Shown one piece after another: positions 16,791-24,100 of a stretch of 60,128 nucleotides of DNA; the stretch's first letter is position 1; each line of letters begins with the position of its first letter. The position numbers were made by a program, and so were the translations under genes. Under the pieces are notes generated by a model, which was not told the origin of the DNA, ran no database searches, and saw nothing but the letters and a program-made list of their open reading frames with translations. The stretch comes from a virus, in IMG/VR virus record IMGVR_UViG_3300007908_000001, positions 1 through 60,128 of that record; one strand, 5' to 3'.

Positions 16791-16916
16791 CTATCGTTCG
16801 TTTTTATCCGAACCAACTCCGCCCACCCTTCCGGATTCCCACCACATGGCTACGAAAAGAACCGTAACTATAATTCCGATGTAGCTTCCGATTAACAGCT
16901 TGCCGAATTCCGTCAT
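16791..16916 (-). CDS. Small single-pass membrane protein, 41 aa
   Basis: ATG at 16914-16916 follows GGAGGTGAACGCAT, an excellent ribosome binding site. One membrane helix (GSYIGIIVTVLFVAMWW) is followed by a short polar tail ending DKNER. It lies in the lysogeny region and may be expressed in the prophage. Function is not recognised; a holin-like or exclusion role would be speculation. Confidence 0.7.
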   Translation of the reverse strand: MTEFGKLLIGSYIGIIVTVLFVAMWWESGRVGGVGSDKNER

Positions 16917-17006
16917 ATGCGTTCACCTCCGTTTATCTGGCGTCCTATTATTAATACCCCGTAGATTCGTAAATTCGGACCATCAATCGTAATTTCTTTT
17001 TAAACG

Positions 17007-17040
17007 CAAAAAAGCCCCACGCCAATTAAGCGCAGAGCCT
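17007..17040 (-). terminator. Rho-independent terminator after the 17.06 kb gene
   Basis: On the minus strand GCTCTGCGC pairs with GGCGTGGGGC (with G-U pairs) around a TTAATT loop, followed by TTTTTT. It lies 24 bases downstream of the stop at 17064, so it ends the integrase/membrane-protein transcript. Confidence 0.8.
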
Positions 17041-17063
17041 CCGTTTACCTATCCAGTATTAAC

Positions 17064-17612
17064 CTACCGTTTTATCTTCCATCCGCCGAACATCTTCTGC
17101 GTAGCCACTACGTCATTATTCGTAGCACTGACGATATCGACCATAACGTCGTCCTTCGCATCAATCGACTCTTCAACTACGCCGCTAATCGTAACCGCGA
17201 AACTTTCCTTCTCGCTTTCGGAGGACGCTGCCCAAGTCGCTTCGTCGACGTATACGCGAATCTTGAAGTGATTAACGTTGAATTTCGCGTCTGTGCTGAC
17301 GATGATGCCCTCGGTATCCTCCGCCCAAGTTGCGGTCTTTTCTTCGTAACCTGCGATTGCTCTATCGCGTTGATCGTTTACGAGTTGTTCATCGCGTTCG
17401 GCCTTTTCGGATTCCACTTTCTTACCGTCAGCTTTCGCAGTCTTATCGGATACACGCTTTTCTTCTGCCGCAACTTCTTCCGCGACACGCGCCTCTTTAG
17501 TTTCGTCTGATTCGAAGATAACTCCGATAAATCCTATCGCTAGAAATACAGTTATCACAATAACCCACCAACGCTTGTAAAACGGTTTCTTCGCCTTCTT
17601 AACCTTCGCCAT
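17064..17612 (-). CDS. Membrane-anchored extracellular protein, possible lysogenic conversion factor
   Basis: 182 residues from the ATG at 17610-17612, which has GGGAG nine bases upstream. The N-terminus is basic (MAKVKKAKKPFYKRWW), followed by one membrane helix (VIVITVFLAIGFIGVIF). A charged helical stalk (about residues 35-85) leads to a compact C-terminal domain (FKIRVYVDEATWAASSESEK ... KMFGGWKIKR). The topology places the C-terminal domain outside. It is encoded directly after the integrase and before a terminator, a common place for genes expressed in the lysogen, such as superinfection exclusion factors. No family is named. Confidence 0.75.
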   Translation of the reverse strand: MAKVKKAKKPFYKRWWVIVITVFLAIGFIGVIFESDETKEARVAEEVAAEEKRVSDKTAKADGKKVESEKAERDEQLVNDQRDRAIAGYEEKTATWAEDTEGIIVSTDAKFNVNHFKIRVYVDEATWAASSESEKESFAVTISGVVEESIDAKDDVMVDIVSATNNDVVATQKMFGGWKIKR

Positions 17613-17676
17613 ATTAATCCACTCCCTTATCGTCATATTTACGCAAGTATACCGAATAATGGAAATAGACGCAAGG

Positions 17677-18648
17677 CTAATATTCCACGCCGTCTTCGAT
17701 CGCAGCGTCTAAATCCGTTGAATAAATCGCGACGTATTTCCGTAATTCGTTAATATCGCTATGCCCCATTAACCGTTGCAGCGTAAATACGTCTGTTCCC
17801 GCCTGTATCTTAAACTTCGCGAATGTCCGTCGGAATACATGCGGACTACACTGAACCGCGTCAATTACTCCGCAATTCCGTCCATGCCGTCGTATCTGGT
17901 ACTGTATCGACCCTACCGCAAGCCTATCGTCAGTCGCCGTTATGAAAAGAGCATCGGTACTATCGGAAACACCGCGGACGCGAAGATACGCCGTCAATAT
18001 CGCCTGTAATCGACCTGTTAGCGGTATGCGACGCCCATAGCGATTCTTCGCACGTTGTACGTTAATCGACTTATCCGCGAATAGTACGTCGCCAACGTCT
18101 AACGCGTGTAACTCGGATACGCGAATCCCCGTATCGGCAAGCGTCCGCATAACCGCTAAATCGCGCAGTCCCTCAAACGTCGTAATATTCGGCGCACCTA
18201 AAATCCGGCGTAACTGCGCCTTGCTAAACGTTGGCCCGACTTCGTGACGTTCTTTTAGTACTTCGACTTCATTAGCGGGATTCGTCGTAATCATCCGTTT
18301 GCCTACGCAGAAGTTACCGAATATTTTAGCGGTGCGTACCCGTAAATTGATCGTAGACCTCGCGAGTCCTTGGCGAATAGAGTCCGTTTTAAAGGATTGA
18401 AAGTCGTCTACCGATATATTTTTAATGTTCGATAAATCTACGTCTATATCGACTAGGTGGCGCTGTAACTGAAGCAACTCCTTGCGATAAGACTTCGTAG
18501 TTTCATCCGACAAGCCTTTTGCAATTCCGTTGTTTATAAACGCATCTACGGCATCGCTAAACGAAATGACCCGCGCTACTTCTGCACGCCCAGCCGCTCT
18601 ATTAACTTCCTCGATAACCGACGGGCTAACCGTCCTTTTCCGTGCCAT
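17677..18648 (-). CDS. int: Tyrosine recombinase integrase
   Basis: 323 residues. An N-terminal SAM-like core-binding domain (about 25-120) precedes the catalytic domain. The catalytic set is complete: R176 (ADTGIRVSEL), K201 (QRAKNRYGRRI), H270-x-x-R273 (SPHVFRRTF), H296 (RLMGHSDIN) and Y305 (RKYVAIYS). The length and order are like XerC/D-type phage integrases without a large arm-binding domain. It inserts the phage genome into the host chromosome at attB. The candidate attP lies 180 bases upstream. The start follows GGAGGTTTTTATT. Confidence 0.95.
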   Translation of the reverse strand: MARKRTVSPSVIEEVNRAAGRAEVARVISFSDAVDAFINNGIAKGLSDETTKSYRKELLQLQRHLVDIDVDLSNIKNISVDDFQSFKTDSIRQGLARSTINLRVRTAKIFGNFCVGKRMITTNPANEVEVLKERHEVGPTFSKAQLRRILGAPNITTFEGLRDLAVMRTLADTGIRVSELHALDVGDVLFADKSINVQRAKNRYGRRIPLTGRLQAILTAYLRVRGVSDSTDALFITATDDRLAVGSIQYQIRRHGRNCGVIDAVQCSPHVFRRTFAKFKIQAGTDVFTLQRLMGHSDINELRKYVAIYSTDLDAAIEDGVEY

Positions 18649-18712
18649 AATAAAAACCTCCGCCTATCTACGATGTTATACGTAAATCGAACGGAGGAAC
18701 CTTCGCCATATA

Positions 18713-18775
18713 ACGTTACCCTCGTAGTATTCTTGCGTGGTTAATTAAGCCTTAAAATACTACGAGGGTTAACGT
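18713..18775. repeat. 19-20 bp inverted repeat upstream of integrase
   Basis: Left arm 18713-18731 (ACGTTACCCTCGTAGTATT) and right arm 18756-18775 are reverse complements apart from one extra base, with a 24-base AT-rich spacer. No T-run follows. The CCCTCGTAGT part equals the predicted 5' end of the host tRNA (see 18830-18901). Arm-type integrase or excisionase sites, or a control site for the integrase, are the likely readings. Confidence 0.75.
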
Positions 18776-18829
18776 GTAAGCTACGATGTGCAACCGCCTA
18801 TAAACGCCTACACTACGCGGATAACATTA

Positions 18830-18901
18830 CGCCCTCGGCGGGAGTCGAACCCACATCGCAAGCTTCGGAGGCTTGCGTGTTATCCATTACACTACTACGA
18901 T
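18830..18901 (-). other. attP: Candidate attP: tRNA-Arg(CCG) lacking a matching 5' acceptor strand
   Basis: Minus strand: D stem GTGT/ACAC with loop AATGGATA; anticodon stem CAAGC/GCTTG with loop CTCCGAA (anticodon CCG, Arg); T arm GTGGG-TTCGACT-CCCGC; 3' acceptor strand CGAGGGC with discriminator G. The 5' acceptor strand reads ATCGTAG and pairs badly, where GCCCTCG is needed, so this is not a working tRNA by itself. Phages that integrate into tRNA genes carry such a 3' part so that the host tRNA is restored on insertion. The identity segment probably runs from about 18895 down to 18830. It lies 182 bases upstream of the integrase start. Confidence 0.75.
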
Positions 18902-19065
18902 TGTCAAGCGGTCATAAACGTAGTAGTGGCGTAGGGTTAGGCGGGTAAGCTGCGTTGTGCCTACGTGGTACTCCGTTCTTTTACGTAGATGTAGCGTAGC
19001 ATAGCGGACAAGCGTCGTCAAGTTTCGAGTACTACCGCATGAGAAATCGCAGTAGTAGCGTACCC
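18885..19065. repeat. Cluster of CGTAGTA-type motifs around attP
   Basis: ACTACTACG (18891-18899) and CGTAGTAGT (18919-18927) form an inverted repeat with a 19-base spacer. Further forms occur in GAGTACTACCGC (about 19027) and GCAGTAGTAGCGTAC (about 19050). The rest of 18902-19031 holds no gene. These repeats may be integrase binding sites. Confidence 0.45.
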
Positions 19066-19244
19066 ATCGGAAGCTTCTTATACGAATCTGCGTAGCTTGT
19101 TAGAAACTCCGTTCTCTCCGTGTTATCTGCGCTGTCTACTCCGTCGTAATTTGAAATTAGCGACTCCACCTTCGCAACTTCCTTCGCCCGAAACTTCTCA
19201 AGTTTCTCGATCATGTCGACGCTTAGATTAATCGTAACTTGCAT
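19032..19244 (-). CDS. Ribbon-helix-helix-like small protein, 70 aa
   Basis: The N-terminus MQVTINLSVDMIEKLEKFRA has the strand-then-helix pattern of ribbon-helix-helix DNA-binding proteins (CopG/Arc type). A charged helical tail follows. The start has GGAGGAGAACGG upstream. It lies downstream of the large ATPase gene and next to attP, so a role in regulating that module, or as a recombination accessory factor, is possible. Confidence 0.55.
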   Translation of the reverse strand: MQVTINLSVDMIEKLEKFRAKEVAKVESLISNYDGVDSADNTERTEFLTSYADSYKKLPMGTLLLRFLMR

Positions 19245-19275
19245 CCGTTCTCCTCCTCGATTTTATTATCGTTAT

Positions 19276-21828
19276 TTATAACGCTTCTTGTAATTCCGCC
19301 CAACTCCGTCCATACAGTTGCGCGTGTCTTTTCGTATAAAACGAATTATCATATCGCAACTCAAACGGTATCGGCGGTAACATTCGGACTAAAAACGCGT
19401 GTATCGGTTCTTTCGTGTTGAGTATCGCTATCGCGTGAAACTTCGGCGTCTGTAGCGCATCTTCAACGGTAAACGTCGGGACCAGTCGTTCCTTCGCGAG
19501 TTCGAACGTTTTCTTATATTCCGACGCGAATAGGAACTGATTAACGCCGCCTCCGATTAGATTCTTCTGTAGGTAATCCGGTAATTTATCCCAGTGGTGA
19601 AACGCGAATATCGAGCCTAGCCGTTCCTTCCGCCCTTCCGTCGCGATCCGTCCCATTAACTCCGCAAGTCCTTTCGACTCTACTTGTTCCGGTTCGTTAA
19701 ATACGATGAAGCATCCGTGTTTCTCCTTATCTTCTTCGGACATCAAGAACCGCGTCATAAGCACTTTTAGCGTTACCCAATGCGCTAACGTGTTGCTGGC
19801 GTTCCCTAATTTCCGTTTAGGCATCCGGACGATAATCACCTTGCCTTCGCGCATCCACTTTTCGAAGTTTAATTCAGGTAACGGCGGTTGCGCGAATATA
19901 TCATGTAACGTATCGTCGCCGAAGAACATGTTCAAGCGGCTTAATATTGCGTCGCATTTGTTGCCGAGTTCTTCGTTCGTTCCCCAGCGGATCAAGTCGT
20001 TCGCTAACCGCAGATTACCGTCCTTCATTAAACGTTCAATCGTATCTGCGCGGAATTCCTCTTCCTCGATAATCCGCTTGATATTATAGAGTGAACCGCC
20101 GGACGCCTTCGACGCTTCCGTTAAATAACGTTGTGACCGCGCTAATCCTTCGAGTTGCATAAAGTCGATCATTTCCGTGGCGAACCGCGAACCTCCTTTA
20201 CGTCCTAACTTTTCGATAACCTCCGTTAAGTCCATCGGAATGATAAAGTCCTCATTTGCGAGGTCTAAGTCGATTATCTTATCCGGAGGTAGTAAGTCGC
20301 GGATGCCGTCCGCCATTCCTTTGTGACCCGGCTGGCATATCCAATCCGGAATAACGAAGGATATTCCGTGCTTCATTGCGCCTTCATAGACGAAGTTTTG
20401 AATCGCGTTATCCTTTCCGCTGCCTTGCTTGCCGATGAACGTGTATCCGGAATAGAAGTTATCCTTCTCGTTCGCCGGTAATCCGACGAGGAATTCCTTG
20501 TCTTTCACTTCCGCGTGACCGATAAGTAGGTTCCGCTTATTACGTAGCGCACTCGGAATAACCGTTTCAACGCGCGTCTTCGCATCCATTTCGTCGGCGT
20601 ATTTAAGCTGTAAATCGCGTATTGGCATTTGTAACGCAAGCTTACTCATTTCGTCCGTCGATACGAGGTTTACATCTGCGTCATACTTCGTTTTAGACGA
20701 TAGCTTCAACGTGTTCAGTTCGTCGATTACGTGCGCACCGGTTTTACGTCCGTTTAATTCGTTATTCTCTGCGATGTCGTTAAGCGAGATTGCTAACGTT
20801 TCGCATAGCGTTTCCCGCGTTAGTCTATCGGAGGAATGACCGGCGACTCGGATGCGCGATTTGAATACCGGAAGATTAATCTTTTCGAGACTAGCACCAC
20901 TTAATTTCGTCGCGCTAATTTCGTCTTCCAACGTATACCCCTTTTCGATAACCTTCGTTTTCGTTACGTCCTTATCCGACTTGAAAAACGAGTTCGATAT
21001 AGCTTCGATCGTATCCGTTAATAAGCTATTTACTTCGTTGATAAATCCGGCGAGTCCCGTCTTAATTATCGGTAACGCCTTCTTCGGACTGAAATTCGTA
21101 CGCTGCGGAACTTTACCCTTCGATAACTTTTCACGCGCCCAAGACGCGTTCTTAATCCACTTCTGCCGGCTTTCGACTTCGTTGCAAATTGATAGACGTG
21201 CGATGTCGCCGTCGTGCTGTAGTTCTTCTACCGTCGTTAAAATCGAGGACATAGGCGTCTTCTTATCGTTTGAGTGCGTGTTTAGCGAGAATATATCGTG
21301 TCGGAGGTATTTCATATCTTGTATAACGGTATCATTTTCGGGGACGTGTATGTGGTCGATAGTAGTTTCTTTGAGCGTGACGTTCATCTTGTTTTCGAGT
21401 CTGCGTTTGAGTTTGACGGCTTGATATTCGGAAGTAGATACATAGAATTCAATCTTGCGCTCGCCGTTGACTTGCCGGAATATCACGTCGAACCACAAGT
21501 AATCCTTTTCGCGATAATGTAGTTTGAGTTTATTCCGTTCTAATCGGCTGCCTAAGTTATTGTACATTTCGTACATCTTATGAATTGAACGCCATAACCG
21601 CTTATTATTACCTGCTACGGTCGCGTGCGGAATTATGCGATACGTTATCATACGGTTTTCTTCATATTCGAAGTAGTCTTCGAGTTTTACCGTAACGATT
21701 TTAGGAGTCCGTTTATACCACGGCTTTTTAAGAATAGTTGGCTCGGATTCGGGCGCGCATATAATAGAAGGAAGTAATTCGTTTCGTAATGAAGGTAACA
21801 TCGGTTCTCTTATCGCGATTTCATACAA
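19276..21828 (-). CDS. HerA/FtsK/TraG-type DNA-translocase ATPase, 850 aa
   Basis: Walker A is GKQGSGKD (residues 466-473) in YTFIGKQGSGKDNAIQNFV. A Walker-B-like strand is CFIVFNEPEQV (706-716), followed by GRIATEGRKERLGSIFAFHH, the helix and sensor pattern of HerA/VirD4/TraG-type hexameric ATPases. The first 420 residues are an unassigned regulatory or membrane-docking region (DYFEYEENRMITYRIIPHAT). No membrane helix is seen in the ATPase itself; two small membrane proteins are encoded just upstream. TTG start with GGAGG six bases ahead. Enzymes of this kind pump DNA or protein in conjugation. In this phage the substrate is unknown. Terminase is separate, so it is not the head-packaging motor. 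Confidence 0.8.
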   Translation of the reverse strand: MYEIAIREPMLPSLRNELLPSIICAPESEPTILKKPWYKRTPKIVTVKLEDYFEYEENRMITYRIIPHATVAGNNKRLWRSIHKMYEMYNNLGSRLERNKLKLHYREKDYLWFDVIFRQVNGERKIEFYVSTSEYQAVKLKRRLENKMNVTLKETTIDHIHVPENDTVIQDMKYLRHDIFSLNTHSNDKKTPMSSILTTVEELQHDGDIARLSICNEVESRQKWIKNASWAREKLSKGKVPQRTNFSPKKALPIIKTGLAGFINEVNSLLTDTIEAISNSFFKSDKDVTKTKVIEKGYTLEDEISATKLSGASLEKINLPVFKSRIRVAGHSSDRLTRETLCETLAISLNDIAENNELNGRKTGAHVIDELNTLKLSSKTKYDADVNLVSTDEMSKLALQMPIRDLQLKYADEMDAKTRVETVIPSALRNKRNLLIGHAEVKDKEFLVGLPANEKDNFYSGYTFIGKQGSGKDNAIQNFVYEGAMKHGISFVIPDWICQPGHKGMADGIRDLLPPDKIIDLDLANEDFIIPMDLTEVIEKLGRKGGSRFATEMIDFMQLEGLARSQRYLTEASKASGGSLYNIKRIIEEEEFRADTIERLMKDGNLRLANDLIRWGTNEELGNKCDAILSRLNMFFGDDTLHDIFAQPPLPELNFEKWMREGKVIIVRMPKRKLGNASNTLAHWVTLKVLMTRFLMSEEDKEKHGCFIVFNEPEQVESKGLAELMGRIATEGRKERLGSIFAFHHWDKLPDYLQKNLIGGGVNQFLFASEYKKTFELAKERLVPTFTVEDALQTPKFHAIAILNTKEPIHAFLVRMLPPIPFELRYDNSFYTKRHAQLYGRSWAELQEAL

Positions 21829-21844
21829 CGTAATCCTCCTTCGT

Positions 21845-22141
21845 TTATTTAGTCGCTAATATACAAACCGTTAAAATTAAGCCAGCAACCATAACGGATA
21901 ACGGTTTCAACATACCGCCCCTACTCACTAAAGGCGATATCATAACGAAGGCTCCCGTTGCAAATACGCCATATCCGGCTATATCGGGCAACGCACCGAC
22001 GAACCAAGTCCACACGTCGCTACCGACTTCTCTAAACCATCCGCCAATTGATTCCGCGACAGGCTTCGTAACCATTTCGTTGCCCTTTTCGTACATACGC
22101 TGTTCAAGTTGCTCCGTCTTCCAGTTTATCCAATCCCACAT
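21845..22141 (-). CDS. Two-helix membrane protein, 98 aa
   Basis: The N-terminal half is amphipathic (MWDWINWKTEQLEQRMYEKG), followed by two membrane helices (DIAGYGVFATGAFVMISPLV and KPLSVMVAGLILTVCILATK) joined by a basic turn (SRGGML). ATG with GGGAG upstream. It lies between the pilin-like and ATPase genes, 13-16 bases from each, so all three are one transcription unit. It may dock the ATPase at the membrane. No named family; a second pilin-like subunit is possible. Confidence 0.75.
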   Translation of the reverse strand: MWDWINWKTEQLEQRMYEKGNEMVTKPVAESIGGWFREVGSDVWTWFVGALPDIAGYGVFATGAFVMISPLVSRGGMLKPLSVMVAGLILTVCILATK

Positions 22142-22154
22142 ATTCGTACTCCCT

Positions 22155-22508
22155 TCAAATTGTTTTTAAGAAATCCCGAATATCCAACGCGTGTCTTGCG
22201 AGTACAAATCCGCAAGCAACCGATATGAGTAATTCTATAGCCTTTGTCCGATGACCGAGCATCCACGCGACACCTGTAAATACGATGATACAAGCCGCTG
22301 CGTAATCTAATCCGGTCATTAACGACTGCCATATGCGGTTAAACGTATCCGCCGCGCCGTCGTTAGCAAACGCAATAGTCGGAAACGTAGCCGCGAATGT
22401 GCCGACCATAGCCGGATAGAGCTTCTTAAACCGTTTACTATCCGGCTTATCAACTGTGTACATCTTGCCGTCGATTTCGATGACATCCAACACTTCGATT
22501 TTCGCCAA
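22155..22508 (-). CDS. VirB2/TrbC-like pilin-type membrane protein
   Basis: 117 residues. After about 30 polar residues comes a hydrophobic segment ending AFPTIAFA-ND (LYPAMVGTFAATFPTIAFA), which looks like a signal peptide with an A-x-A cleavage site. Two more membrane helices follow (YAAACIIVFTGVAWMLG and AIELLISVACGFVLARHALD), joined by HRTK, and a basic end. This layout is that of VirB2/TrbC conjugation pilins. TTG start with GGAGG eight bases ahead. It is the first gene of the ATPase operon. The pilin call rests on topology; a generic small membrane protein is the alternative. Confidence 0.6.
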   Translation of the reverse strand: MAKIEVLDVIEIDGKMYTVDKPDSKRFKKLYPAMVGTFAATFPTIAFANDGAADTFNRIWQSLMTGLDYAAACIIVFTGVAWMLGHRTKAIELLISVACGFVLARHALDIRDFLKTI

Positions 22509-22582
22509 TTAATTATCCTCCTTACGTTTATTTACGTTGATCCGTGGCATACTAACAGGACAGAACGAAAGGGAGTGACGAT

Positions 22583-22651
22583 ATGCACATTGTAATCGGA
22601 CTAATAGTTGGCGCAGGATTAGGAATCCTTTCTAATTTAATCGGGGGTTAA
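22583..22651 (+). CDS. 22-residue hydrophobic peptide on the plus strand
   Basis: A tiny frame: ATG at 22583-22585 behind AAAGGGAGTGACGAT, encoding one glycine-rich membrane helix (VIGLIVGAGLGILSNLIG) and ending TAA at 22649-22651. A plus-strand terminator hairpin follows at once. Orientation is opposite to its neighbours and it overlaps the 3' end of the minus-strand gene at 22648. The good ribosome binding site plus terminator favour a real gene. It could be a small membrane-active peptide; no homologue is claimed. Confidence 0.5.
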   Translation: MHIVIGLIVGAGLGILSNLIGG

Positions 22652-22947
22652 TGAAACAACTTCGGGCCGGATGTATTTCCGGTCTTTTTCGATTGACGCT
22701 GTTTTAACTCCGTAAGACGTTCAGCCGCAGTTTTCGGAAGGCTCTCCGAAGAACGTTCGGTATACGACGGAATAGTTGTCGTTGGTATTTCCGGTAAACC
22801 ATTTCCTTTTGCTGCGATGTCTGCGAGGATTAACTTTTTTACATATCCCGAAAAGTTACGGCGAGCGACGTGTTTTAGTATTTTCTTATCGGTTTCCTTA
22901 CTGCGATTAAAAGCGACCGGTTTGGAAAAACGATTAGGTACTGCCAT
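22648..22947 (-). CDS. Ribbon-helix-helix-like basic protein, 99 aa
   Basis: ATG at 22945-22947 with GGAGG upstream. Residues about 8-45 (PVAFNRSKETDKKILKHVAR, RNFSGYVKKLILADI) match the pattern of plasmid and mobile-element ribbon-helix-helix proteins, with one strand followed by two helices. The C-terminal half is polar and basic (SLPKTAAERLTELKQRQSKK). It precedes the pilin/ATPase operon. Conjugative elements often encode such a protein as a transfer or copy-control regulator, so it may belong to the same module. Confidence 0.6.
   Translation of the reverse strand: MAVPNRFSKPVAFNRSKETDKKILKHVARRNFSGYVKKLILADIAAKGNGLPEIPTTTIPSYTERSSESLPKTAAERLTELKQRQSKKTGNTSGPKLFH
22665..22689 (+). terminator. 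Terminator after the plus-strand mini-gene
   Basis: GGCCGG (22665-22670) pairs with CCGGTC (22679-22684) around an eight-base loop, followed by TTTTT. It lies inside the 3' part of the minus-strand gene 22648-22947, and only makes sense as the end of a plus-strand transcript. Confidence 0.6.
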
Positions 22948-22989
22948 TAGGCGTTTGCCTCCTTTTTGGTTATAGCGTATTGTATGCAA

Positions 22990-23146
22990 CGATGTTAGCG
23001 ATGATACCGATTTTATGTAATTAATCGCAAATAGCGATATTATGGGCGAAATAAAATCCGAAAGGGAAACGCCCTCCGGACTAGTCGTAAAGCTAATAGC
23101 GCTTGCTGCTATCTAGCTTATGCGTAACGTATGCAAAAGATGACAA
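22990..23146. other. Intergenic region upstream of the conjugation-like module
   Basis: No gene seen. It contains AT-rich, promoter-like sequence reading leftward (TACAAT and TATAAC near 22970-22990) and a short palindromic stretch TAATCGCAAATAGCGATATTA (22 bases minus one, about 23020-23042). It probably carries the promoter for the 22.9-19.0 kb genes, separated from the lysis genes by the terminator at 23147-23196. Confidence 0.4.
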
Positions 23147-23196
23147 CAAAAAAGGCGACTGCCCAACGGAATTCAATCCGCCAAACAGTCGCCTTA
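23147..23196 (-). terminator. Strong terminator at the end of the late operon
   Basis: On the minus strand AAGGCGACTG and CAGTCGCCTT form a 10-bp stem around a 28-base loop, followed by TTTTT. It lies directly downstream of the amidase stop (23201), so it ends the long structural and lysis transcript and isolates the module to its left. Confidence 0.9.
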
Positions 23197-23200
23197 TCTA

Positions 23201-24100
23201 TTACACTCGTTGAATCCGTACATCCTTCGCCTTACCTCGTAAAGCCTTCGCTACCGCGTCCGTTACATTCGCAACTACGCCGTACGCTCCGACTTGCTTA
23301 CCGTCTACAATGACGCGATATACGTCGCCATCTGCCTTCGGTGCGGGCGCAGGCTTTGCGGGAGGCTTCGGCTTAGGTTTCGCCATTTCCGCCAATACCT
23401 CCGCTAGTTTTCGCTGTGACGCAGGCCCGAAGATGCCGTCCGCTGTAAGTCCGTATTTGCGTTGGAACGCCTTGACCGCCGTTTCCGTCCCGCGACCGAA
23501 TGAGCCGTCGACTGCGAGTTTGTATCCGACTTTATTCAAGTCCGCCTGTAACGCCGTAACTAGTACGCCAGTATCGCCGTAACGTAAATCGTACGGTGCT
23601 TTCGGATTAGCCACTTTAACAACGCCTCCTTTTACTTCCGCTATGAATTGCGCCCAGTTAACGCCTTTCGAACCGTTGCGCAGATTCGTCGGGCAATTCT
23701 TCCCGCTCCATCGGTTATGCTGAACGACGTTAGTGAGCGGGATATTCTCCTCCGCCATAATCTTACGGACAAGCGCCGCAGCGTTATCGACTGCCTTACG
23801 GAAATCTCCGTCGCTATTAACGCAGATTTCTATTCCGATAGAATTCAAGTTACCGCTGCCCCTGCCGTCACCCGCGTGGAAACATTGCGCTGTATGCGGA
23901 AATGATTGTATCGCCTGCTTATCGTCGACTTGCCAGTGCCACGACGCCGAGAATCCGTTAGTCTGTAAATTAGCGTGTGCTTGCGCATTTGCACCCTTCG
24001 CCGTATTCGCCGTTTCGTGTATCGTAATATACTTGCGACCGTTTGTACCGCCATAAGTTCTCGCTGTGCTTGCGACGAGTTGTCGTTTAATCGCGACCAT
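23201..24100 (-). CDS. Endolysin: N-acetylmuramoyl-L-alanine amidase
   Basis: 299 residues. The amidase_2 domain covers about 1-155: YITIHETAN (zinc His), CFHAGDGRGSGN, SIGIEICVN, QHNRWSGKNCPTNL (second His and Cys). A peptidoglycan-binding domain follows (about 168-238: LRYGDTGVLVTALQADLNKV, VDGSFGRGTETAVKAFQ). After a Pro/Ala/Lys linker a small C-terminal domain (VYRVIVDGKQVGAYG ... KDVRIQRV) resembles a SPOR-type wall-binding fold. It cuts the amide bond between muramic acid and the stem peptide at lysis. There is no signal peptide, so it depends on the holin. Its start overlaps the holin stop. Confidence 0.95.
   Translation of the reverse strand: MVAIKRQLVASTARTYGGTNGRKYITIHETANTAKGANAQAHANLQTNGFSASWHWQVDDKQAIQSFPHTAQCFHAGDGRGSGNLNSIGIEICVNSDGDFRKAVDNAAALVRKIMAEENIPLTNVVQHNRWSGKNCPTNLRNGSKGVNWAQFIAEVKGGVVKVANPKAPYDLRYGDTGVLVTALQADLNKVGYKLAVDGSFGRGTETAVKAFQRKYGLTADGIFGPASQRKLAEVLAEMAKPKPKPPAKPAPAPKADGDVYRVIVDGKQVGAYGVVANVTDAVAKALRGKAKDVRIQRV

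Noticed and set aside
18830-18901. A functional phage tRNA-Arg gene
   Set aside because: The 5' acceptor strand pairs with the 3' strand at only a few positions, no CCA is encoded, and it lies beside the integrase, which fits attP better.
19032-22989. A complete conjugation system
   Set aside because: No relaxase, no coupling-protein membrane anchor, no VirB4, VirB6 or wall hydrolase was recognised in the block, so only a conjugation-like module can be claimed.
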